Notes under the pieces: model-generated | What the model saw: the letters and a program-made list of their open reading frames with translations, nothing else | Database searches by the model: none | Told to the model about the DNA's origin: nothing | Translations under genes and position numbers: made by a program | In this document: piece after piece, positions 1 to 11,264 of the stretch | Layout of the letters: every line of letters starts with the position of its first letter | Numbering within the stretch: the stretch's first letter is position 1 | Assembly (NCBI RefSeq): GCF_003672135.1 | Contig: NC_039509.1 | Coordinates: forward strand, 15,882,663-15,946,662 | Length of the DNA stretch: 64,000 nucleotides | DNA from: Ooceraea biroi | Lineage: Eukaryota; Arthropoda; Insecta; Hymenoptera; Formicidae | Reading direction: 5' to 3'

Positions 1-920
1 TATATGGTATGCGCGAGGCCGATCGTTTCGAAGTTATAAGCGCGCGTTCTCCAATCGTCTCATATTGCTCGCCTGCGTTTCCTCTGCATCCAACGCTCTC
101 TTCAATATTTCACGAGCTTTGTGGAACGAAAAAAAGGAAAACATACGCGCAAAGAAACGAAGAAAGGTTGCTTGTCGGGGCAACCACGTCGTTGATCGCC
201 GTAAAACCTTGCACGTCGCGAACAATAAATTGATTCATCTCGGGGAGCGCGAAGCCGAGGCCGTGCGTGCCTCAAATTTTCAGACAATTCGACAGCTCGC
301 TCGAGATACTCTCCCGTCGAACAATGGCAGCTTTTTCGGAGGTCCCTCGCTTCGCAGCTCGTCGTAATAATTTTCTTCCGTGACGCCGTCACTGTATGAT
401 CGCGCGGCAGAGGATTCAAGTACCGCGCAAATCTGGTAATTCCATTATGCGAGAACTTGATTCGCGCCGTCTGCGGACCACTTCGAGCTGTCTTCCGCGT
501 TGCAAAAAGTCCAGCTGGATCGGACGCGGAGGATAAAGGAGACGAAGAAGGTGGAGAAGCGCGCGCGGCGCAGGACGAAGATGCGAGCCGCCTGGCATCA
601 TCTTCGGACAGCGGGCAGCGCCATTATCCCTCGTCCATTTGAATTTTCAAGTTTCGTAATAGCGACTAATACGAGACAAATGAAGCGCGCGAAGGGACGA
701 ACGGTAGGGACGGGGAGCAAGACGAAGTGACGGGGGGAGGGAAAGAAGAGCGGCGGAGAAGAGCGGTGATTAATGGAGTCTCCGCGGCGAGCGAGAGCTC
801 CGGTCCGGATAAGATCTCCGATGGAATTCCCGTGGCTTTTATATTGGATTTCTTTTAAATTCGTTACTTTATCCGGCGCTATGTTAATAGCGGCCCGATA
901 TGAGAGCTCGCGGTTAAGAG

Positions 921-1536
921 GAGTTCATTTATCATTCCGCGGTGAGCTTCCATCGCGGCGAAGAGAGTCAGTCTCTCTCTGCGTGCGCGGCAGCGGCCTC
1001 GAACTCCACGCTGTTCCCTGCATTAGGAACGATTCATACGTAAAGCCGCCTGCCCCGTCGCGCTCAGCGTCAGCCACCCCTGCCCCCGATTGTTGTTTCG
1101 AAAATAAATTTATTACCCCGCTCGAACGCCTCGATTAAGCGAGCGCGCGTGCACGTTCCATGAGATGCAGCGGAGCCTCTCCATTACTCTTTTCGCGAAT
1201 TCCGGAATGGGAATTAGCGGGCAGCGGTCCTATCGTTGCGGCTCTACCTTAGATTGACGTAAATTGATCTCGTGTTTCACCTCTTGTGGGAATCGCAACT
1301 ACCTAGAATGAGCGTTTATATCGCGAATGAGGCACTTTGTGCTCTACCGTACAACCGCATGCAACAGCGTGTTGCGAAAAATTATTTCACGCACGCGGGC
1401 CACGCTAAATACTGTTTTATCCGCCTTAATAGCACCGCGATATAGCATTGTGTAGCCCGTGGCCGCGCCGAGTTCATTTATCATTCCACGTAGCTCGCAT
1501 AGGCGAGCCCGATCTCTGGTTCCTCGGCCTCGAACT
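921..1536 (+). repeat. Two short blocks repeated in the same order
   Basis: An 18-bp block, GAGTTCATTTATCATTCC, occurs at 921-938 and again at 1470-1487. Each copy is followed by CGGCCTCGAACT, near 994-1005 and at 1525-1536. The order is the same but the spacing differs by about 18 bp. This suggests an old, diverged local duplication rather than a gene. No function is assigned. Confidence 0.5.
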
Positions 1537-4303
1537 TCGCGGCGTTAGACGCGATTTGTTCATACCGATCGTACGAGTCCTTCGATCCTCAAAGAACGGT
1601 TCGTCATTGTTCCCCCGTGATTCCGCGAATGATGGATCAGCGTTATGCGGCCTGGCCATCCTTCATCTGAGAGTTTCTACACGAGTGATGTCCAACGGTC
1701 ATAATCGCTGATCGCTCGAAAATAAACCGGAACCTGCAAACTTGTACAATTTTTCGACATCAGCATGGTATATCTCGGTATTCCTCATAAAAATCGATGT
1801 AGACGAGACCTCGTGGAAATCGCTTCTCTCTTTTTCGCGATTACGCGCGGCTCGTGCCCCCCACATCCTCCGCATTCTGATTCGCTTGCTGATTCACGTC
1901 GTTTGAAAATTGTGTCAAAAGCCCGACGGTTTTGCGATTTCTGGTCACGCTCGATCGATACGCCGTTCGTCCGTTCCTCGGAAACGAGGAAGACGTTCCT
2001 CGTGCGACGACGAGGCGATCGGTGTCACTGGTTACTGGACGGTTGGACGGAAGTACTTTCGCCACAAGACGGGACTCGGCGCCTCCCGTGCGCAGACATT
2101 TCGCCTTTTCGCATTAGGATTCACTTCCCGGTGTGATTAATTGGGTCTCATTAACATCGCGCAGCTCGCCGGCTACTTCGATGCGTGCGCTGTCGTTGAC
2201 TTCGGAATAGACACGTTGCTCGTGCAGGCACGATCGAAGCCAGCTCGTTGCAATTTAACCATGGCTACGGTGTCTGCACGAGACTCTCACTCTCTCCGCT
2301 ATCGCTTCCTCGCTTGGGATTATAATGACGTTTCGACGTGAAACCCGTAAAGAAGCCATGAGGAAGGCCGCAATGGCCGAGAGCAGAATTGTAACGTTAC
2401 TCGTGAATGATTTGTCTTTCGAGACTTTATGTGTTGTACAATATTTGTAATTAACTGCGATCCACACGATTGCTAAGGAGAACATTCTTGCGGCACGTCA
2501 ACTCCGCCAGACGTCACGTCAGAGGAGAGGAGTGTAGAGAAAACTCCTCGGTACTTTTGTCACCGACGATACCTCTTAATCCAGATCGAAAATATGTAAA
2601 TAAATCCACTTGCAGCCCCGGTAGAGCCGGATGCTCGCGCACTCTGTATTCCCCGTCGAAGAAGTATTTTAATAGAAACGATTCATCATTCCCAGGGACC
2701 CACGGACCAGCTTCTTTTTCTTCAGCCACGGCGAAGTAGCCCGGGCTCCTCATGCTTGACTCGGGAGAACTCGAGGAGAGATCTCGCCGCGCTGTCCTCC
2801 TCCTCGCCGTCCCTTTGTCGATCCGGCTACTCCCAAGATTCAATTTTACCGTATTTCGCAGAATTTCGACCGAACAGTCGGTTTTGGTTTATCTCCTCGC
2901 CCGCGCTCTGCCCGGCCGCGGTCGTCGCTTCCCTTTTTTTTGTTTTCTTATTTTTCGACGGCCCGTGGAATTATGCGCCAGCGGGATTCGCCAGCTTTCG
3001 CGGAATCTCGCCGGCCCGGCACACCACGGGCTTTTCGGCCCGCGATATGGCTTTTCGTTAGGTTCATGGAATTTATGGAGCGTCGCAAATGTCGATTAGT
3101 CTAGGTAGTAAATCGCGCGGCTACAAGACGTCACGCGGATAATCCGGATGAGGATTCCGGCCAAAAGACGTTCCGTTCCTCGAGATGGTAGCGCGTGATA
3201 AAGATCGCCCGTACCGTACCTACCGACCTACGTCTATCGCGACGTCACTTTTATTTCCATTTTGGTCCCGTTAATCTCTTGTTAATCATTTTTTCCAAGC
3301 TCTTCCGTCGAGAAATTATTTCACCCCCATAACGCCCGGATTTATTCGCGAGCGAGGATGCACGATCGTCTGCTTCCACGGACGACGTATGGCGCAATAA
3401 AAAATTCCCTCTCCCTCTACCCTCCGCTTCCTTTCCGGACAAATTTACGCGGTCGAATACATTTGGGCTTTACGGAATTTCTCGGTCGGCCCCGTTCGCT
3501 TCATCTTCCTTTTTCTGTCTCTGAAAGTTTCTCTCGGCGATCGTAACACATGCGAATCCGGAGGGATTCGCGGCGCTATCAGGCCGGACCGTAAAGGAAC
3601 TCGTTCTCTTCGCTCCCTCCTTTTTTTCTTGATCTTTTTCTATTTGGCCCTTTGTAACTCGACGCTCTCTCTGTATTTGCGTGCACGCGCGCGCGAGTCC
3701 CACGACTCCGGTTGAGTTCGACGTCTCATTATGTCAGAGCTAAGAAGATTCGAGGGAATTCCATACCTCGCCCTCGTTCCGTGTCCTCCTCTCCGCGACT
3801 CCTCCCTTCCCTCCCGCTACCCTTGGTCTTCTTCTCGGGAATCGCGAGCACTTTGAGATCACTGTCTGCATTAAATCGTCAAGAACGTTCAATGGCCGAT
3901 AGTATCGCGACTGGAGGCTGTGCTCACAGCCGGGAGGACTCAAAATCGCGTTAGATCCTCAGCACTCGCTCATTTGCAATCACGATCGGCAACGGCGAAA
4001 TTGTTGCCGAAATTAAAGAATACAGATTACACGAGGAGCTGGAATGTCAGATCTCATTAATAATTTATGGCCATATGAATCTCGATCGCTCGCCTATTAA
4101 ACTTGCTCGCTCCGCGACGTATCATTATCCCGAGCCCTTAAATACCGTCTAAACACAAATATCTTCCTTCCTTCTCTCTCCCCCTCCGTCCCTCGAAAAA
4201 CGGAAAAACGCGCGAGTCTCGTGCGATCGTGAGCGACGTACGGGAGCGACGAGGGGAGGAAGCGCGGTGGAAAATGCAACGATTTCGATTGTGCCGCGAC
4301 GCA

Positions 4304-4355
4304 TACCGGTTTGATATTTCCAACCGGTTTCGGAGCGATGGGCGCGAATTTGCAT
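4304..4355 (+). promoter_or_regulatory. Candidate Grainyhead/POU site cluster
   Basis: Within 52 bp lie TACCGGTTT (4304-4312), AACCGGTTT (4322-4330) and ATTTGCAT (4348-4355). The CCGGTT sites match the Grainyhead consensus (AACCGGTT). ATTTGCAT is the perfect POU octamer, recognised by Pdm/Nubbin-type factors. Both factor types flank Castor in the Drosophila neuroblast temporal series. The cluster lies about 9.2 kb upstream of the proposed castor start codon. The sites are seen directly; enhancer function is inference. Confidence 0.3.
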
Positions 4356-5368
4356 CGGGTTGCGACACGTATGCTACTAGGTATGAAATAAGGAAGAAAA
4401 GAGAAAGAAGAGAAGGAGGAGTAGAGAGAAGAGAGAGAAGGAGATAGCAGAGGAGCGGCACAGGAGCAGCATCAAACGGGTCTAACGGGATCGCGCGTAA
4501 TCCAGAAAACTCTGGCTGGATTATCAGCCGTCACCTCCCTCCTCCCTCTCCACATTCCACCCCGCCACACCCCCCGTCTCCGTTAGACTCTGCCATCGCG
4601 CGCTCCACTCGCGAAGAGACGAGATTTTTCCATTATTCATCGGGAGCCGAGAGCCAGCTGGCCGGCTGTCACGTCGCGATTGATTTCTTGTGGCACGCTA
4701 TTAGGAATCGATCGAGCCTCGTAACCGATCTTACACGCGAATCGCCGATAAAACGTCCTCTGACAGATACTTGCGGGCACGACACACAATATATCGCCGC
4801 GAGGAGAGGATCTTCCTCCGATCGATCGGTGATCACGCTCACGGTTGTCGTATCAATCTCTTCGATTTAGGAGCGCACCGTGTAATCGGAAACCCGCATC
4901 CAGAGAGTACACGGGGACGGGGTGCGAGAATAACGGTGCAAGATGTAAATCGGAGTTTTAATAACGATCATTTCAACGCCCGCCACGTCACGATGCGCCG
5001 ATGGCGAATAGAACGGGCAAGGGGGAGGAACGGGGAGAGGAGGGGGCGTCGGATGCAAGCCTGGACTTCCGTTAGGCGCAACGAGATTCAGGGGAATCGG
5101 CGCATCGCGAGACGATCTGAAATATGGTCGGCCCGACACCCGAGACCCTCGGAGGAACGATCGTGTTGCGACTTAACGAAGAAAGCGAGCATTCAACCTC
5201 CGTTCAGAAGCGTTTCTTCAGCCGAGGAGACGCTGCGTTCGGCCCATAAAAAGCGGCCCGTGGAAGCGCCGATCGTTTCGCTTCCTAAGTGTAACGTTTG
5301 CGAGATGGCTCTAATTGGCGTTCGAGGCTGATGAGCGCGTATGCGAGACGCGCGGAATTTCCAATACG

Positions 5369-5393
5369 TCTCTCTCTCTCTCTCTCTCTCTCT
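5369..5393. repeat. (TC)n microsatellite
   Basis: About twelve uninterrupted TC units are followed by a further pyrimidine-rich tract to roughly 5450. Confidence 0.9.
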
Positions 5394-5715
5394 TTCTGCC
5401 TTTGGTTTCCTCTCTCTTTCTCTTTCTCTCTCTCCCTCCGCCTCTCCCGTGAAATTTGCTCGCCCAGACGTTTTCTGCGACGCCTAAAAACGATTCTGGA
5501 AGCATTGCGCGATTCTGGCGCGGAAAATTATAAGGGGCCAAGTACCATTTTTCAAACATAAAAGTTGCGAGATTTTTTTGCAAATTCCGTTATCCATATT
5601 ATCACTTTCACTCTTCTGCCAAATTGCTCTTGATGCTTATGCACGCGAGGAAGCGTTCCGTGCTTTGAAAATAAATGATTTCCTTGCGTTGTTATTGAAA
5701 AATATTAACTTTCTT

Positions 5716-5731
5716 CATAGATGCATCTATG
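5716..5731. repeat. Perfect 16-bp palindrome
   Basis: CATAGATGCATCTATG is its own reverse complement. A second palindrome, CATGCGCATG, lies at about 5759-5768. The string GAAAATAAAT occurs before each of them. Confidence 0.85.
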
Positions 5732-8700
5732 GTTTGTTATGATTATTGGAAAATAAATCATGCGCATGTTGCTCTTTTAAGAGCGTTTTAATATTAAAAT
5801 CCGCGAATAAAAATACTGTGCATCCCTGCAACGTGGCTGCCCCCTTGTCGCTCGTTACCAGCAATATGGCCCCCCTTTTTAGTGGAAGCCACCCCGAATC
5901 GAGCGAGGCCAGACCAGTCCAGGCTGCTATAAATCTCGGAAGTTTTAATGCCATGCAGCCTGCATGGCAGCCCCCCGTCTCTCCTTCCTCCCTTCTTCTT
6001 CTGCACGTCGGACCGCACCCCTCTGCCACCCCTTACGCCTGTATTTGCATACGCGCATAATAGCGAGCGCGGCGCGGCCTACCCTTTACTATTAATTTTA
6101 TAAAATCGCTCGAGCCATTTTGCCGATCTTTCTCTCTCTCTTTTTCTCTCTCTTTCTCGCGTCCCTCCTGCCTTATTTAAATAACGGATTTTCGAAATCT
6201 CGTTTTCGGGGTGATTCAAAAGGGGGAATATATGTATCCATACACGTGCACATTCGAGAAACTCTGAGTTGTACAGCTCTTGTATAAATAAAACAAATTT
6301 CCCTGATATAAAGATAATATAAAATTTCATAATCAGCATTATATATCATGACATAATAAGTTTTATATACAAGATTGATTAAAACTGAAGGTTTTCATAC
6401 GTTGAGAATAATATTCGAGAGACAAAATATTTTCTTTTTAATATTCCCACATTTAGCAAAAGAAAAAGATTCGCTATCAAGATCTGGTCGTTCGTTGCCT
6501 GACTGAATAGTAAGAGAAATGTCATTATAGCAAATTTGAAATGAAAACAAGTTTATTACGCGAGAATGTAATCAGCCGACTTTGGTGTCTATCGCACTTT
6601 TCGAAATTTTCGTAGCGTTCGTCGAATTTGCAGGAAGCGACGAAGAAGAGAGAGAGGGGAAAAATGAAGGAAACTGGCGTAAAATTGCGCGTTTGAACCC
6701 GACTCGCGCCTATTAAGACGTTTTAGCGCGGCTGACCAGGGCTCTCCTTTAAAGGCCGAAAAGTCCCCGCCGTCGCCGCGCCGGTTCTACTTAGAGCCGA
6801 TGGCGGCTTAACTACCGTAACCGTATCCAGGTCTAAATAGTCGGAGTTACGCTAAGTAGCCCTAACCAGATTAGTGAGTCGTTGCATGCTCTATTTTTAA
6901 CAGCGCGCGCGCACCGCGCACACAGGCATACGCGGCGGTCGCGAGGCGTGTTTTACGGACGGAACGAGGTGCCGATGAACGGGAAAACGAAGACAGCCGA
7001 GAGACAACGTCGCGCTTTATCTTAATCCTCGTAAATGGAGCGTACCCTCTTGCAATCCTCCTCTCGGCCGGCCGGTCTCCTCTCCCACTCGGACCGTCGC
7101 AATTTCGCCACCCGATATCACCCCCCCCGCGCTAGTACTCTTCCGAGAAGGAATTCTAGGAGACGTAGAAGTGAGGCGATCTATTTCTCATTTGATCCAG
7201 AGGTGATTCTTCCGAGGTGGTCCTCGGGGTAGCGGCACCCTCGTCGCGGTGTAGGCCAAACATCGTTGGCGAAACGCCGGTCTCCGTCGATTCTTTCGAC
7301 GCGGCGCGAAGTCCAAATATTAGAAGCAAACATCCTTCCGTCCGGCGACGAGGGCCGAATTTATTTACATGATGCTCGACCATTAAACGCCATCCACTTG
7401 TCTCGCGGCCGTGGACGGCGGCTCGAGCGATTGCGGGAACGAAGGGCACGACGATGGCGGCGGGGAGGCGGCTGGAATTTTATTTCCGCTCGCATTAATT
7501 TCAACGGCGCAGAAGACGCGGTCGCCACAAGGCGCGGCTTGAAATTACGAATATTATGACTTCAACCAGTTCTCAGAATTCTATGTTTTTCATTCTTTAA
7601 TCTCGGTCCTCTCGTGTTTCACACCATATCTTATGAACACACTCGCCCTCTCTCTATCCCGTTCTCCCTGTGTTGCCTTTCTCGGCTTCTCAGCCCGAGA
7701 GCAAGGTAGAGTACCGGACACGCGAAAGAGTGCAGAAGCAGTGTTCCATAGTAATCCTTATACAACAGAAAAGTATTAAAAAAATACAGACTGTGCGTCA
7801 GAGGCCCGCGCTTTATCTCAGTCACTGACGTTCTCCAGAGCCCAGATGTTGACTCTCGCTTTAGCGAGGATCCAATGCGAGACCTTCAACTGATTACAGA
7901 ATTATTTAACGTCGAAAATGAATGGAATTTTGCATATCAAGTTTCGGGCATGCAAGCAGATAGTGTTATAGAATCTTGTCTTTCGGGTAATTTCTCAAAC
8001 GAGCTTCCACACAAATAGACACCATTCTCTATAGTCAAACTTGAGCTGTAATATAAAATCCACAAATCTACATAAATCTATTTAAATAAATCGGATGCGG
8101 ATTTATTTATTAATCTATGTATATATCATAATATTAAAATTATGGAATTATTAAAATAGCGCAGTATAATCAGCACAAAGATATTTGTGAGATTTGAAGA
8201 GCGTTTGGTGACATGAACGCGACTCCGATATCGAGCTGTCGCTCAGGAGACAGTCTCCTGCACCTGGACCTAAAATTCGTCACGTGTATTTAGTGACGAG
8301 CGGACTCGATATAAGTCGCGCCGGTATTATCCGGTGACGAGCAACGGGTCGGTTTCCGGTCGTTCGTCCCGGCACGATAGACGATTAATATACATTTTAA
8401 GCCGTCGGTGGCGAATTTGAATAATCTCCTGGTATTCCGCAGCAGGCACTCCAGAAGCCGCGAGGGCCCCTCCAGCCTGCCGGGCCTGGCAACATTACGT
8501 TCGAGTGTTTGACGAACGAACGAATGAACGAACGAGCGCGTTACGTCGCCGACTTTTTTGTTTCCTCCTTCTGGCATCGGCATCAGCGTCGAGCTATGTC
8601 GAGTGGTAGTCCGCTCTCACGGAGCCAGCAGCCGTTGCGTCTCGTACCATTTCGTTTCATCCCGTCCCGTCTCGTCTTTATCCCATTCGACGCGTCTCCC

Positions 8701-9604
8701 TCACGTATGGGCAAAGATACGTGTGGTCGATTGGGCTTAAATCCTGCCTTCTGAAAATATCCGCGTGAAATGAGTCGCCAAAGGAGGTGGGAATCACGCG
8801 TAACGGACGGTCCCCGCTGATTTCTTCTCCTGCGATTCCCGATTCGTTACTTGAATTTTATTCGGACTTTAATCCGCATGATACCCGCGATCATCCGGAG
8901 GTATAATTTCACGAAGAACGGAAAACGCTGTTTCCACGGTGTTCGATCATCGGCTTAGATCTACGAGCGCCGATGCGTGACGCGTTCTCATTAACAGGTT
9001 TGTAAGCATTTTTGCAATTACGTCGAACAAGTTGTTCAATTTGCGTTACGTCAATCGCCGAAGGAGCTCGCGAGCTAATTTGTCAAACGTTGTTCGCGCA
9101 AGTTTGCAATTCAGATGCTTGATGAACATGTTCTTTTGCTATCCGCTCATTTGCTATTCTCCACTCGAGTCTCTCTATAGATTTTGCTTCTTGCATGAAG
9201 GAAGGAGGACGGAACACAGGTGACAGAGTTTCCGGAATGATGTATCGTCCACCCAGATTTGGACTCTGGTATTATGAGCTAATGCCTCGCGGAAGTTTGA
9301 AAACTCATCATGAACAACCCTCTCGTTGTTTCAACGTTAAGTAATAATATAAATAAAATGACAAAACCGGGAGAACAGCAACTTTTTTCGGGGGATGAAA
9401 TTTAATCCTATCTCCCAGAGCCTTTGTTAGGAATTAAATGTACGGATAATCGCAGCTTTCACATCCACCAACTCCTCGCTTGAGCTCGTTATTGGATCAC
9501 GAGGGGGTTGGTCCCGTCCGCGAAATTGGATTCGCGACGCGCGACGGAGGAGAGATCGTTAGATCTCCGACGTGCATGCGAGCGGGACGAAGGAGGGACA
9601 GAAA

Positions 9605-9622
9605 GAGAGAGAGAGAGAGAGA
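9605..9622. repeat. (GA)n microsatellite
   Basis: Nine GA units are followed by CAGA repeats. This tract inflates spurious open frames on both strands around 9500-10200. Confidence 0.9.
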
Positions 9623-10161
9623 CAGACAGACGAAGAAAAGATAAAGGTTTTCGTTCACGGTCGATCGCGAGCATGGCTTTCAATTCGAGGATTCCGGTGC
9701 ACGTATGCTGCGCGACGTGCACGTACAGAGAGGGTGATAATGTATTCAAGGTCCGCCCCGTGAGTCGCATGGTGGGGTAAAATGGGGCGGCCCGCACTCT
9801 ATAGGTACTGTAACAGATGTTAATTATCCCTTCTGTATAGCCGGCGAAAAAAGGAGCCTGCTCGCGCTCCTTCCTCGCGGGCACTTGGACATATCGTCCG
9901 ATCGTAACACGCTGCGCATCCCCGCTCGCAACGCGCGTCGCCGTCGCCGCGCGTTCTCTCGCGGTTACGCCTAGCGCGCTCGCGCCAATCGGAGGGCGCG
10001 TTCGACTTCGACCGACCCTACTAGCGATTATTCGCACAGATCTTTCTGCTGAAATCTGCGGATGCGCCAGAGTGTGTACACGTACGCTAGGTGCAAGGCA
10101 GAAAAACAATGAGGGGGTAGCGCGCGGATTGGCAAAGACTCTTCTCCCGCTGCATCTATCT

Positions 10162-10326
10162 AGCAACCTAGTTGCCCTTCTGCACACGAATCAGCCTCAT
10201 TAAATCTGCCCGCGGCGACGTTCCTTATCCCGAAGAAGCTAAAACTGGCGGTTGCGCGGAGGGAGTAAGGAAAGGGCGACAACTATTACTATTAGGTCAT
10301 TAACTAGGTTGCATTGGCGATGCAAC
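10162..10326. repeat. Separated 11-bp inverted repeat plus small hairpin
   Basis: GCAACCTAGTT (10162-10172) is matched perfectly in inverse by AACTAGGTTGC (10302-10312). The second arm overlaps a hairpin with arms GTTGCAT and ATGCAAC around a 5-nt loop (10308-10326). It could be a worn TIR pair, but no target duplication is evident. Confidence 0.4.
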
Positions 10327-10948
10327 TCAAGATAACGATATTTTGGGAAATTTTATTTTTTATTTTTTAAAGATTGCTTACCTTGCTATAAAACTGATAT
10401 ACAACAAGCTATGTTGTGCTGTCATAGGTATGTGTTTAGTTTGATTCATCATCATCTATAGATGCGACCCGGATTACTTAATTAGTGACCTAATATATGA
10501 GAATCAACGACATGAATGAAGTCTACTTCGCCAGCTGCACGGGTCTTCCTTTTTCCAACAAATTGCAATTAGGCTTCTGACGCGTCAAAAAGATTATATT
10601 GTACACGCTCGCATGATGATCGGGATCCACAGCTACTCGATGCCGGGAAGCTCGAGCTTGCCAACGAGCACATGCGACGTCCGACATGACAGCAACTTCT
10701 TCATTGACATCACGGACAACGTCGGCTGACGTGGTAGCGAGCCGGGCTTGCAGACGGGTTGATCTTTCGAGGACCGGTTATCGGCCTGAATGACGGTCTG
10801 CCGTGGCACTGCGAGCCGATTTGCGCTCGATCGAGGATGCAACAGAGAGACCTCTCGTGCCACGATCGACCGCGATCGACCATCAGGTTGAAACCGCGGC
10901 ACGTGTCAGGATGCGATTCAGTAACCCGTGACCCATTCCTTCGTCTAA

Positions 10949-11264
10949 AGCTGGCGCCAGACTATCCGAGATTCGTATTCGCGATTCGTAATTCGTATAT
11001 TTGTGAATAGTGTGAAGGGAAAATTCGTCATGTGCGATTCGCCATTCGCACTGATTCGCTAGCCGAGTGGTTTTTTGACGAAACTCAAAGAACGCGAATC
11101 ATTACAAATCAATCCATTTGAATTATGAATGATATACTGAATGATCACGAATCGCGAATAGCGTGGAAGGTTTACGCTGACGAATAACGAATTTTCCTGA
11201 ATGTCCAATGAATCTCTAAATCACGAATCGCGAATTACAAATCGTGCATAGTCTGACGTTAGCT
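10949..11264. mobile_element. Non-autonomous TIR element (MITE), 316 bp
   Basis: The left end begins AGCTGGCGCCAGACTAT and the right end, reverse-complemented, begins AGCTAACGTCAGACTAT. Similarity continues imperfectly for about 45 bp, including TTCGCGATTCGT in both arms. A direct TAA triplet flanks each end (10946-10948 and 11265-11267), fitting a 3-bp target-site duplication of the kind made by PIF/Harbinger elements. The interior is full of ATTCG/CGAAT motifs and has no coding potential. Superfamily assignment is tentative. The inverted ends and the flanking TAA are seen directly. Confidence 0.65.

Noticed and set aside
4771..5331. 186-codon plus-strand open frame
   Set aside because: No domain, arginine-rich, and codon use looks like CpG-rich non-coding DNA.
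8513..8534. (CGAA)n run that might look like a direct-repeat array
   Set aside because: It is a simple tetranucleotide microsatellite. No CRISPR-type array exists in this window.
9489..10187. 232-codon minus-strand open frame
   Set aside because: It crosses a (GA)n microsatellite and has no domain, no splice context and no family resemblance. CpG-rich DNA leaves few stop codons.
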